Positions 22,288 through 33,956 of a stretch of 64,000 bases of DNA are shown here, in pieces. Every line of letters starts with the position of its first letter. Within the stretch, counting starts at the first letter, position 1. Position numbers and translations under genes: made by a program. This DNA comes from Voacanga thouarsii. Its lineage: Eukaryota; Streptophyta; Magnoliopsida; Gentianales; Apocynaceae. Where the stretch lies: the NCBI GenBank assembly GCA_026120185.1, contig JANUWF010001813.1, positions 1,665,501 to 1,729,500 on the forward strand, read 5' to 3'. Under the pieces are notes generated by a model that saw nothing but the letters and a program-made list of their open reading frames with translations, searched no databases and was not told the DNA's origin.

Positions 22288-23640
22288 ATGGTAAGAAATA
22301 GGAGAAGAAGAAGAAGCACCAATCCACTAAACCATGAAGCTGATGGCCAAACCAATGAGCCTATCGTACAAGAGGTTGAACCAAACACTGCAAATGAACA
22401 ATGTAATGTCCCCTATAATGAAAATCATCAAGTTGAACATTTAACTACCAATGATCCATGTAACATGCACTAAAGTGAAGGTCAAGGTATAGCATATTGT
22501 AGTGTTTTCTCATATGGTTTGTAAATTTTGTTACTACGTAATGTATTGAATGTATGCTTTTTTTATTGGAGAAGTAAGTAATGGAAGCAGTATGCCCGTT
22601 CACAAGAGGGGTCCAACTTATATGACATCACTTTGGTGCTGCCTTCAAAATGCTAAGCCATTGGATATTGAATTCAACAAATTTGGATAGTCGGTTGGAA
22701 TAAACTGTTATAATTAGCTAAATATCTCAGAACAATAGCAAGGAATGGAAGGTATGCTCCAATTGATATCAAGACATGGTGTCAAATTCCAAAAAAAAAA
22801 AAATAATAATAAGGATGAGATGTTTAATGTTGTGAAGGTATTTACATTGTTCTATGCTATCTATTTATAGCATCTAGTGTTATATTGTAATATCTATTTG
22901 AGTTTTGCATTTTTCTGTCCATATGCAGGAGAAATTTAATGTACAACCTGGTATTAAGCACGCTATTCTACGGTCAATTGGAATAAAGTGGAAGAATTGG
23001 AAATCATCACTGAAGCATGACTGGTATGATCCAGAAAAAGATATTTAAAACCAAACTCCATGTACTGATGAATGTGTGATACAAACTCAGTGGACTAATC
23101 TCATACAATGGTGGGCTTAATAAAAAAGGAAGGTATGACTACTTCCTTCGACTATAGAAAAAGCATCACTTTTTTAACTCTCTTCCTACTTTCAATTTTT
23201 GATTGGGTTTTTACTTTATGCTTTTTATCACATTGGCTTTAAATGCAATTCAAAGCATGGGCAAGCCTATTTTTGTTTGCTAGAAAATTCAGGTTTTATT
23301 TATGGAAATTTTGTATTTTATGTGGACTAATGTCATGTAAATCTGTTGGTGTTAAAAAAAAAAAAAGGCATTGTCGGAAAAGAACAAACGAAATAGGATC
23401 ATGAAGAACATGAATCATAGGACAAGGAATAAGCTACATTGTCAAATTCATGCAGATATGGTAAATTTAAAATTTGCTCCAATTTCAAGTGTTAATTTCA
23501 ATGCCTATTATTAATTAATAAACTATATTGAACTATTCAGATAGAGGAGTAAGGCCATTCCCCAACTCGTGTACAAATGTTCAAGAAATGTTACATGGAT
23601 GCTAATGGAAGTTTTTCCGACTCTCATATTGCCAATGTAG
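22288..23640 (+). pseudogene. CACTA second protein (TNPA/Ptta-En/Spm-like), N-terminal and central part
   Basis: ATG 22288 opens a basic, then Asn/Glu-rich N-terminus (MVRNRRRRRSTN). After a break comes RGPTYM (near 22605), then a segment with EKFNVQPG, ILRSIGIKWKNWKSSLK and YDPEKD (22930-23045), then NKRNRMKNMNHRTRNK (23375-23430) and THTRVQMF-like coding near 23560. These fit plant En/Spm-type transposase proteins that bind element ends. Stretches between are AT-rich introns with GT/AG-like borders, plus stops. The gene continues on the far side of the solo LTR at 24133. Confidence 0.72.
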
Positions 23641-23756
23641 TGGTAAGCTGGTTTCTAGCTTATTTCTAGTTTCTAGTTGTAGTGCTAATGTTACAAGATT
23701 GTAGTGTTGGTTTCTGGTTTATTTCTGGTTTTTTTTCTGCCAAGAGGAGAGAAATT

Positions 23757-26700
23757 AGGGAGCCTTATTTCTGGTTTTTTTTTTTTTTTTTTTGCTAGTT
23801 GGAAATTTTTTTTCTGTGTTGTCTACTGTGTTTTGGAGCAAGTGCTGTAAGTTTCCTCATGATTTCCTCATTGATGCTATTCAGATCAGTAAGAACTAAG
23901 GCTATAATATGTGCATGTAAAATGATAATTCAGTGTTGTATGCTGGAAGAAAAACTAAAAGACTGAAAGAAAAACTAAAAGACTGAACCTACTATGGAAA
24001 TGCCAAAGTCTTTACAGTGTTTTATAGGAAATGTTGGAAATGAATTTGTTCAATATTTATTTCTTTAGGAGCCTTGTTTCTGTTTTTGTTCGTGGTTTTT
24101 ATTAATTTTTCCGTTTGTATTGATTCCTTGACTGAGGGACAGGAAAACAGAGGGTAGCATGTAGTTACGGGAAAAATCAGAGAAAAAAAAACCGCAAGCC
24201 TTCAAGGCCACACGGAAGCATGAAGATCATACATTTGCGCTCCTTAAGCCTTCTAGGTTGAGTAGAAGTGGATTGAACGACGGGAATCGCTTCGTCTTGC
24301 CCACTTGAAGAAGCTTCCGGTTGAAAACCCGCTAGCCTCCTACTTCGCCTTGTTTGCATGAACGCCAAGCCTTTCAGCTCTCGAAATATTCCTCTGCCCA
24401 ACCTCTAGTCGGTGAACACAACAGTGAAGAAGAACGGTCTCAAATCTCCTTAGTTCTCTTGCTATTGGTTAGCAAAGCTCCAAGGAGAAAAACAGAGAAG
24501 AGGGTGGCGTGAGAGACAGAGAGAAAGAGATGTGAGTCTCTGTTGGTTAGGGGAGATTAGAGTTAGCTTTTTCCAGAGACTTGCTTATTAGTCAGCCAAA
24601 ATTAGGTCTCTCAATATCTAATACACATATCCCCAGGATATCATATTTCAAAACACCTGGATGTTATCCTGAGAATCAATTTGGCTTAACTCTAAACTCT
24701 TCTTAACCGTATCTGGAAAAAACCCTACGGTCCAAGTTATTGGGCCGAAATAATATTCATTATTTCTCTTGGACCCAAAAGGCCCAAAATAATAAACATT
24801 AATTATTTATTTCCTGGGCTTATATAAATAACCCAATAAATAATTAATGAGCCTAAATGAACCATAATAATTAATCTTTAATTATTTATTTCTTGGGCTT
24901 ATCTAAATAACCCAATAAATAATTAAACATTAATTATTTCCCCTAGTTTAAGCCCAAGTTAATTTCTTAATTATTCATATTGGACCTAGGCCCTGAATAA
25001 TTAATTAACCAATTAAACTAGATAATTAATTTCTCTCAACTCCTATTTTATTTTATTTATTTATTTTATTCCAGTCTAATAATAAATTAGACATCCTGAA
25101 TAAAATAAAATCCTCTTTAACGGAGACCAATTCCTCATCCCAAAATTAGTTAGGACTTACGTGCTATTCCGAGGACCAAAAAGACACATCGCCTTGGCTG
25201 CTAAAATGACCAAAATACCCTTGCTATATAAATAGCTGTATTTTCCATTTTCAATATTTCCTAATATCACCATAAGGAAATCTTGACCCCAAGGACAATG
25301 CTACATTAGCAAAGTCTCCGACCTACAGGTGAAATGACTAAAATATCCCTCTACACATCGCCGTACATTTAGAGAGGAAGAAGTGTACTAACACCCCTCT
25401 AAATGACATCTACCATCCTTAGGCTTCTAGTCCAATGATCCACGACTTTCTGGAGTGTTTTCGCTTTCCAAGGGAGCTACCCTAAAGCAAACATCCAAGT
25501 CATGTTTCCCAGGGCCCTAGACATTTTAGACCATTCGGACAACCACAAGGGGCGATATAGTGCAGAAACTGTCTTGTACAAGTCTGTCTTAGCTAACTAG
25601 TTACATATACCCAATACACAAGTATATTGGTTCTACTATAGAACCTCAACTATAGAATATCAAAGCATATGCTTCCAACTTCGTCAGACCACCAACTTAT
25701 ACTCAAGTCTAGAGTACTAGTCCATGCTATAGCGATAGTAGTCTAGGTTTCTATCATATAGTACTTTTAGAAACCACTACTACAGGTCCTGTCCTACGTA
25801 TTCGAAATACGCTTATGTCATGAAGTGAGTGGACTACTCATTGGCTAAAGGTAAGCCATTCCCCATTTGGAATTCATAGCATAATAACCTAAACATGATG
25901 AGATTCCCAGTCTCATCAATAGGTTAAGAACAAATGTTTATGTGTTAAACAACCCATGATCCATACCTTACTATGAAAGACCACCATTCACATGGATCAC
26001 TTATTTAAACACAATGGGTCTGTTCCAAACGAAAATCGTGCACAAACAAAAAGTAAATTCACAAACAATTTGTGAAAATAAATTCTTTTATTAAAATATT
26101 CGATTTTACATCAGAAACCTAGTCTAAGAGGGCATACAATTGAACATTAACAATTGGTGATATTACATGACTTGCTGTTTTTGTCTCTTTGGGAGCCTTA
26201 TTTCTAGTTTTTTTTTTCTAGTGGTTGGAAAATTTTGTTTCTGTGTTGTCTAGTGTGTTTTGGAGCAAGTGTGTAAGTTTCCTCATGATTTTCTCTTACT
26301 CCTTTGAGTGGTTATTGTAAAAAAATGATTCAGATCACTAAGTTTCCTCATGATTTCCTCATTAATGTTGTTCTTATCTTTCTAAAGTTCTATAACTAGA
26401 GTGTTATTTCTAAAGTTCCACCAGGAATAACTTGAATTTCAAAGAGATTAGATGCGGAAAATCTACAAAGGTGGCTACCAAGAGGAGAGAAATTAGGATA
26501 TTTTGATTTCAAAATTTCAAGTGCTATTTTAGGAACGAGATTGTAGTGCTGGTTAAGGATAAGAAAATGCTAAATACTAGTATGGGCATTCTTAGGATCC
26601 AATTGCTTTGAACAGCCTTGAATCACCAAAAGAACTAAGGCTGTAACATGTGCATGTCAAAGCACTAAGAAATTATTAGACTATAACAATTATAGTTTCA

Positions 26701-27060
26701 CCATGATAAGAAGGAAAAATGATAATTCAGTGTTGTATGTTGGAAGAAAAACTAAAAGATTGAACTTACTATGGAAATGTTGAAGTCTTTACATTGCTGC
26801 GAATTATAGTGTTTTAAAGGAAATGATTGCTGGAAATGATGAAGTCTTTACATTGCTAGAAATGATTTTGTTCAATGTTTGTTTCTTTGGGAGCCTTGTT
26901 TTTGGTTTTTGTCGTGGTTTTTATTAATTTTTCCATTTGTATTGATGCCTTGACAATTAGTGATATTACTCCTTTGAGTGGTTGTTGTAAAAAATGATTT
27001 AGATCAGTAATTTTTCTCATAATTTCCTTATTGATGCTATTCAGATCAGTAAGAACTAAG
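23757..27060 (+). repeat. Diverged direct repeats in the CACTA intron (three copies)
   Basis: A module containing GGGAGCCTTATTTCTGG, a T-run, TCTGTGTTGTCTA, GTGTTTTGGAGCAAGTG and TTTCCTCATGATTTCCTC occurs at about 23757-23890 and 26190-26360. Parts recur at 26890-27050 together with GATGCTATTCAGATCAGTAAG. Another shared block (GGAAGAAAAACTAAAAGA) is at 23945 and 26740. The solo LTR at 24133-26146 lies between copies. The copies differ by indels, so the duplications are old. Confidence 0.75.
24133..26146 (-). repeat. Solo copia LTR-2, 2014 bp, in a CACTA intron
   Basis: On the + strand it begins TGAGGGAC and ends TGAACA (CCAACA in relatives). Flanks are TTGAC (24128-24132) and TTAAC (26147-26151), a TSD with one change. 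A related uninterrupted sequence near 26950 (CCTTGACAATTAGTG) shows the likely empty site. It is collinear with the copia 3' LTR at 33957-35982. No internal region or polypurine tract lies inside, so it is a solo LTR. Confidence 0.9.
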
Positions 27061-27792
27061 GCCGTAATAAGTGCATGTAAAATGATAATGGATGAATTAC
27101 AGTGTTTTAAAGGAAATGCTGGGAATGAATTTACAGTGTTCTTCTTTCAACAGAATGAAATGGATGAAAGAGCTACACAGCTCACTCCTGGCTTAGAAGA
27201 TAGACTTGGGTCAAATGATATATTCTCTCAAGTTGTTGGCCCAGATAGATATGGCAGAATCTGCATGTTTGGCAATGGTGTTCACCCTTCAGATGTATGG
27301 GGTGAAATACCAAGTCGCAACACATCATTTCGTATAATTGAATAGCAAAGAGATAAAATTACAAGTATGAAACACCAGTTAAGTGAAAAAGTAAAAGAAC
27401 TTGCAGAGATACATGCATTGTTAATGCCCCGGAGAAATAGTTCGTCCCCACTTGATTTAAGAATTCCATCAATGTGTTCCAACAGTAGCACCACTACATT
27501 AAGGGTATAGACCATATTTTAACATAATTGCTGCCTTACTTGTTCGTTAATATAGCAAAGCATGCATATAAATAGTTTATCATCCCCTCCCCCCCTTTTT
27601 TTTGTATGTGTTTGGATCTGGAGTTCAAGTCGATTGAGATGGCTGGTGTTCGCTGGTGTTGGTGTTAGCTGGTGTCGATTGCATGCATAGTTCACTTAGT
27701 TTGTTCGCTAAAAAGCTTCATTATTTTTTCTGTATTTAAGACATGAAGATGCATGGCTGGAGAATAAAACCATGAACACAAATAGTACCATT

Positions 27793-28004
27793 TCAGTGCA
27801 TTTTCAATAGCATTATCAGTGCATTTTCATACCATTTTCAGTGCATTTTCAGTAGCATTATCAGTGCATTTTCAGTACCATTTTTAGTGCATTTTCTCTG
27901 TTGCCTCGGTGCATTTTCAGTGCATTTTCTCTGCTGCCTTAGTGCATTTCAGTGCATTTTCAATGAATGCAAATAGTAGCATTTTCAGTGCATTTTCAAT
28001 ACAG
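27793..28004 (+). repeat. Degenerate minisatellite with CAGTGCATTTTC core
   Basis: About a dozen copies of CAGTGCATTTTC or close variants, spaced by AGTAGCATTAT, AATACC or CTCTGCTGCC-like inserts, within the intron between the two C-terminal CACTA exons. Confidence 0.9.
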
Positions 28005-28700
28005 GAATCTGATTTTGATTCACTATTTGGAAAGGTGATTTATGCACGAAATAATGAGATAAATTATTGAGAAAAGAGGGAAAGTTAATGGGTGCCACTT
28101 TAAAGTAGTCTAATTATCTGAAGTTCTCAATTCTCTTTAGGCTTATGATGTGATGTGTAGTTAGAGCTGATATAAGACGACTCAGATTGGCTACTGTGTG
28201 AAACTTTTAATTTCTCTGTCTCATGATTTGTGGACTTACCATGCTCATAGTTTAGCTAGTACTGGACTTACATGAACCTTATAAATGGTTGAATTGAAAC
28301 TTCTTGATTTGTTTAAACATATTATGATTGCAAGTTCTAGAATACAACCTTATTTGTAGCCAATCCTAGATATCCATTTGATACCTTCACTCTTTGAGGA
28401 AGTGAAACAGGATCATTTTGGTTGGTAATCAGTGACTAATGAATGAGGTTTCATTATATTGGAGGCATTTCTGGCCACCATTCTTGAAGTATTAGAGTGC
28501 ATTACTTGCCACCATTTCTATGCCTTTAACACAATTAATTAATTTTGGTTTTGATTTATGCTACATCTTCTTTTATTGTGATTGGCATTTACTGTTTAAT
28601 TAGTTTTTTTGGGGAATCAATGCCTTTTTCAGGACCATGAGGTGTTTAGCTTGTTTGACTAATTCAATTAAATATAGACTGAATAAAATATTCATTGCAG
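28005..28700 (+). other. CACTA intron, AT-rich, no feature seen
   Basis: Rest of the intron up to the acceptor at 28700. No coding potential or repeat recognised. Confidence 0.55.
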
Positions 28701-29359
28701 GTTGGTGGATATGTTTCAATTTTAAGCATGTTGTATTCAACTAAAGTAGTTGCAACAGGCCGCATTCAAAATTTAGATCCATCCCAACAAGTTGGGGGAC
28801 TAAGGCTAGGTAAGGGATGGTGTAAAGTTGTGGTTTTAGCTCCTTTCCATCATGATGAGCTATTGATAAGGCCATTAGATCTCATTCAAACAATTGGAAA
28901 CTCCATTGGATTATCTATTGCTTGGCCACGCCATTTGGTAACTATCTAAACACTTACCTTATTAATTAGTTTAATATTTGTTGTTTTTCATCATGCTTTA
29001 TAATGTTGTTGTTACTATATTCATTCTATATAATAATAATGTAGGTGAGGATTCACGAAGAAGATTGAATATGCATCTCAATATCAAAGCAGTTTGGGAT
29101 TGGGACAGGATAAATGATGCTTAGTTTGGAAGAACTAATTTTTAGTTTTAGATTAGCTTGGTTTCAAGAACTAATGTATTTAAATATACTTAGTACTCAC
29201 TTTTGTACTATTTTTGTTCGATGAATATGAATGTTAAATTTAGATATTATATAATTTACATTTAGATTTACTTTCTCTTCGGTATGGCTTTTGATAGTTT
29301 GGATCTCTCATAATGCATTTAAAAATTATATTTTATTTACGAGATATATATATATATAT

Positions 29360-31626
29360 TGTAACACCCCGCTACCTAGGCCCACCAGGGCCGGGGATGT
29401 CGCCCCGTCCAAAGGACAAGGGGTCTTTATAACTAGGTCACACAAATAAAATAGCGGAATAAAAATAATACTTTAACTTAAAATTTATTACATCCCAAGA
29501 ATAAATCCATGAATTCCCAAAACAAATCCATAAGTAAAATTATCCACTCTCAACTCCCCAAAGCAACACATAAAAATAAATGACAACATTCTTTTCCAAG
29601 GCAGATAACACTATCTACTCATCCCCACAGCAAGATCGACCTGAAATCATGGTAAAAAGGTGATGAGACAGAAATCTTAGTAAGTCCGTGTGTGCTTTGA
29701 GTGTCCAGTGGAAATAGTTCGTGAATGCAAAATATAAAACCTTTGAGAAATATTGGCAAGCAATAAACATTAGTCAAAAGCAAGAATGGTGTTTTAGCTT
29801 TTTCAACTATACATAATCAATAAAAGCAACGACTCAAAAGAAATGATACTCCTACCGGGTTACCGGGCAAGATACTCCTCCTTCTCTATACACAAACAAC
29901 AACCAGGTGTCCATTCCGGCAAAACACAGTCACTTGACTGAAAAATAAACAATTGCTAGCTCGGACCGGCACGACCTACTGGACTGACATCTTATCCGGG
30001 AAGGACTTACCCCTCAGAGATAGCCACCTACTGAGAGACTCACCCTAGCCTTTCAAAGACTAGTTCTAGCAGTCCACCCTTATTGAGTACTCAATGACGT
30101 TTCCCACTTGGGAGAAAATGAACAAAACACCGTTCCACATGAAAAAGCAATTAAGGGTTTCCAAAGTCTTTGTCAAAATCAGTTTTGGAAAGAGTTTTGA
30201 GATTGAGTAAATCTGCTTATTGATTTCTAAATAATTTGTTTGTCTGAAATAAGAAAGAAGTTAATCCTCAATTTCCTTTGCAGAACTGAGTGTCCATGCA
30301 CTATACATTTGGCTTGCCAAAATTAAAAATTTTACATCAATCAGGTTTTATGCAGGAACTTACATGATCCTTGCTCACAATAAAAGGTCTCCAACAGCTG
30401 ACCTAACCCCACATAGGCAAATACAAACCACAATCAAACTCATGCCAAAATCCACTTTCTCAATTTAAAACAACTCAACTCACTATTACCATGATCCTAG
30501 TGTCCCAAGCTTTAAGGCCAACCAATAAATAAATAGGTTTATAAGCTAAGCCTAATTTGATATTTAAAATAATTAAGGTTTTGGGAAATAAGTACTAAAA
30601 AGTTGAAGGTTTAAATCTTGCTAAGAAAAATTTAGAGTTTATTTGATGAAGAGTCCTAGGTGGTATTAGGTAAAATAACGATTTATTAATAATTTAGTTG
30701 TTAGAAATTAATTGATAACTAAAATTAGTTGAAAATAAATTTAATGAGTCTTGCTTGAAAAATAATAAATAAAATTTTAATAGGTTTTGATTAAAAGATA
30801 ATAATTAAATTTTTAGTAATAAATATTTTACTAATTATGATTATTTCCATAAAAGGCTTTAGTTGATTTTATTATTTTATATAATATCTACATATATATA
30901 TATTTTTTATTTTTCTAGCAAAAGCTATTATTTATTTGACTAAAATATTCTTATTATATATAATAATCCAAATCTACCCCTCCTAGGGTTTTTTCGAAAT
31001 TACTAGCAAAATCATATTATGAAATATTTTATTCATGAAATAAAAATTAGCTTAGGGACAACTAGGTCATGATCATATTTCTATGGCTAACCACAATCAT
31101 GAACATATACAATCCTTCAATTCATCAACTCATCCGAATCATGCATATAAGCATAGATCTAGACTTACTAAGGCATGATCTAACCTTTACTAGCATAAAT
31201 CTAATTATGGCTTTAATAATCACACAAGAATATAAATCCTAGTCATCATAGATGACATAATCTCTAGCATACTTGATCATGGAGACATGCAATAAACCTC
31301 AAAACATCATACAATCAACCAAGATAACCCATCCATGCATAAATCCCATCTCCAACATATTCATACATATATTCATGCTTCAATCTCAACTCATCACAAG
31401 AATATATACTCAACCCTATTCATGATTCATCTTCTATCAACATCATCCTAGAGACATGAATCTAGAATTTAAAAGAAGGGTTAAAAAGGCTTACTTGATT
31501 GATGAATACCTTGAAGGAGTTTCGAATGAATCTCAACCCCTAGATGTCTAAATCCGTCCAAAGAAGATGAAGGAAGCATGACCATGGAGAAGAAGCCATT
31601 CGGCCATGAGAGAGGTAGTGTTCGGT

Positions 31627-31697
<71 letters not shown>

Positions 31698-33623
31698 AAT
31701 AAGAAAGTCCATTAGCATGCCTAAACACATATATGTTCATTAGAGATTGAAGATTAGCAAAGATGAAGTTGATTGAATAAACCTACCTTGAAGGTGTTCT
31801 TGAGCCTTCACAAAATTTCTGGTTTTTTATCCAAAAGTGCAAGTTGGATTTTGGAGTTTGATATTAAAAATGGTATGGATGGATTTACGGTAGTGTATTG
31901 ATGAAATCTGGAATTTTTAGAAGAAGTTTGAAGTGATTTGGAGAGGTATTAGGTGAAAGGAAGGAATCAGTGTTCTTGGTGTGCTATGTTTTCTTAAAAG
32001 TTGAAGAGAATAGAGAGCTTTTGGGATTGGAGGCTGCCGAATTACTTGTAGGGTTTTGGAAGATGATTTTTTTATTTGGAAGGGAAAAGGAAAGGCTAGT
32101 TGTTGAAATCCTTGAAGAATATTTTTGGGAAGCAAATTTGAAAACTAAATATACAAGAATATCTTTGATTATTGGAGAGCTTTTGGAATGCTGCCATGGC
32201 CGACTGCTTGTGAAGTATTTCGGATAGATGAAAGCTGGTTGAGGGAGGCTAAGGGTGGCAAAAAATAAGGAGTATAATGGTGAAGGGAAGGTCTGGTCAT
32301 ATGAGGGATATTTTATGGAAGGTTGTTAAATTATGGTGGCTGGAATTTTGGTAACTAATCAAGCATGATTGCAGTAATTTTTTTGGAAATCTTTTAGGGC
32401 AGCCATGATTGGATTTTTGTGCAGAAGCTTGGGGAGGACAATGGAGTTCAGTTCACGGCTGTTTAAGGGAAGACCGTACAGAAAATTGGAGGAGTTTCGG
32501 CTAGGGTTGAATAAGGAAACAAGGCTGGAAAAATCACTGCATAGAATTTCGCAAGGCTGGAATTTTCTGGGCAGTTTTCGGTCGCCCTTTTCCAGTCGGC
32601 TTGCAGGGAGTTTGAAGGAGATTTCAGGGGTCTTTCAAGCCTGGTTTCTAGCCTTCTTCAAGGAGGAAAAACATGGCTAAGGAGCTAAGCAAAACCTGGA
32701 AGAAAACAGCTTGGTATCGGACCTCCAAAGCTGTGAATTTGCCCAGGAATTTTCCTGGTTTTGCACCACCTTTGTGCAGTCCGAAAATGGCCAGAAAAAT
32801 TCAGGTTCCAAGCTGATCAAAAGGGCCATTTTCTGGCAGCATTTGGGAGGGAATAATGGCTATGAATTTCGACACCTTGAAGGCACAAGAAGCTGGAAAA
32901 ATTTCAGTTCAATACATGAAAGAAAATGAACCTGGCTAGAGTGAAGTTTTAGAAAGTTCACTAAAGAAATTAATTCACTTGAAATCTTTCCCCCTCTTCC
33001 ATGGTTTTGGTCCATAGGATGTCTTTTACCAAGACATTTTGAACCTTCAAAGCCACAGCACATTGTTGGAATTTTTCTAGAATAAAATTGGCTTGAACAA
33101 ATTGAACATCCTAATGGATTGATAAATAGGAAAAATTAAGGATCAAGAGGAAATGAATTCCTTTTAGAAATTTTGTGTAGGGCAAAAGAGTAGGATTCGG
33201 ATACTCCTATCATATCTCTCTTAAGACAACATCTCTACCCTACTCCAAGCACCTAAGGCCGAAAGTAACACTTCCCAAGCAAAAATAAAATTTAATCAAG
33301 CTAAAGCTCCTATGATGGAATTTGAACCCAAGACCTCAAGAATTAATTCCATAGCTCTAACCAATAAACCACAACAACTCTTGTTCTTATTTTCTCTCTA
33401 AAAATATTTTCCTATTCCATCCTCAGCTATCACCCTTTTTCCACCTCAAGCAAAAATTACCATTTTGCCATTCTCACTCAATAATCATAATCAAGCCCTC
33501 TAGACTATAAAACACGAATTCAATGCACATAAAATCATATAAAAATATATTTAAACATGCAATGAAATATGATGTGTATCCCAACCCCCTTACTCTAAGG
33601 TTGGTTTTGACTGGGGTTTCACA
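29360..33623 (-). repeat. Solo gypsy LTR (Tekay/Del-like), 4264 bp, reverse orientation
   Basis: On the + strand it begins TGTAACACCCC with the terminal CGGGGATGTCGCCCCG block and ends GGGGTTTCACA, the reverse of the Gypsy-2 LTR. Flanks TATAT (29355-29359) and TACAT (33624-33628) form a TSD with one change. It lies in an (AT)n tract just past the last CACTA exon. It contains the palindrome TTGAGTACTCAA (30083-30094), tRNA-box-like motifs (33317-33329 and 33354-33366) and a GA microsatellite. Several chance frames occur near 32000-33000, but none matches a known protein. Confidence 0.9.
31629..31693 (-). repeat. (GA)n microsatellite in the solo gypsy LTR
   Basis: About 32 AG units. On the LTR sense strand it is the CT tract also found in the Gypsy-2 and Gypsy-3 LTRs. 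Confidence 0.95.
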
Positions 33624-33956
33624 TACATATTTAAGGCAGGGAAAAAAAACAGAGGCCTAACGAGCACTGATGCTTATTGGCATTACATAACCTATGATGA
33701 CACTTTTTTCCATCATATCAGAGCCGACACATTACATGACACTATTCGGTGTTGCGCAAGAGGCCATATAGTGATGCTTATCTGTGTCATATTAGATCTA
33801 CTTTCATGACTAGTTCAAGCAACATATTACAGTATCTATTGCGACACTTGAAAATGTCAGAGTACAACACCTTTTGTGACAGAAACTATCGTCATATTAG
33901 CCATGATTTCATGACAAATCGCTATGTCATATTAGTGGTATTTGCCTTATGCTAAC
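33624..33956 (+). repeat. CACTA right subterminal region, left half
   Basis: Repeated short motifs TGTCATATTAG or CGTCATATTAG (near 33785, 33891, 33926) and GTGATGCTTAT-type motifs. These fit the subterminal repeats where CACTA proteins bind. The region continues at 48509 beyond the copia insertion. Its last five bases CTAAC are one TSD copy. Confidence 0.65.

Larger units (their letters stand above)
27154..29070 (+). pseudogene. CACTA second protein, C-terminal exons
   Basis: One exon starts after TTCTTTCAACAG (27142-27153) and encodes NEMDERATQLTPG...SQVVGPDRYGRI and a coiled, basic tail, to a donor-like GGGTATAG near 27504. The last large exon follows TTCATTGCAG (ends 28700) and encodes VGGLRLGKGWCKVVV, RPLDLIQTIGNS and IAWPRHL, typical of the C-terminal domain of plant En/Spm-type proteins. 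A final short exon after TAATAATGTAG near 29043 gives a few codons and a stop. The reading is open over both main exons, so this end has decayed less than TNP2. Confidence 0.75.

Noticed and set aside
22255..22473. Independent small basic host protein
   Set aside because: Its position after TNP2 and before RGPTYM-type sequence fits the N-terminus of the second CACTA protein better.
31970..33063. Several open frames of 70-90 codons in the solo gypsy LTR
   Set aside because: They lie inside a minus-strand LTR. The composition follows the LTR and no domain is recognisable.
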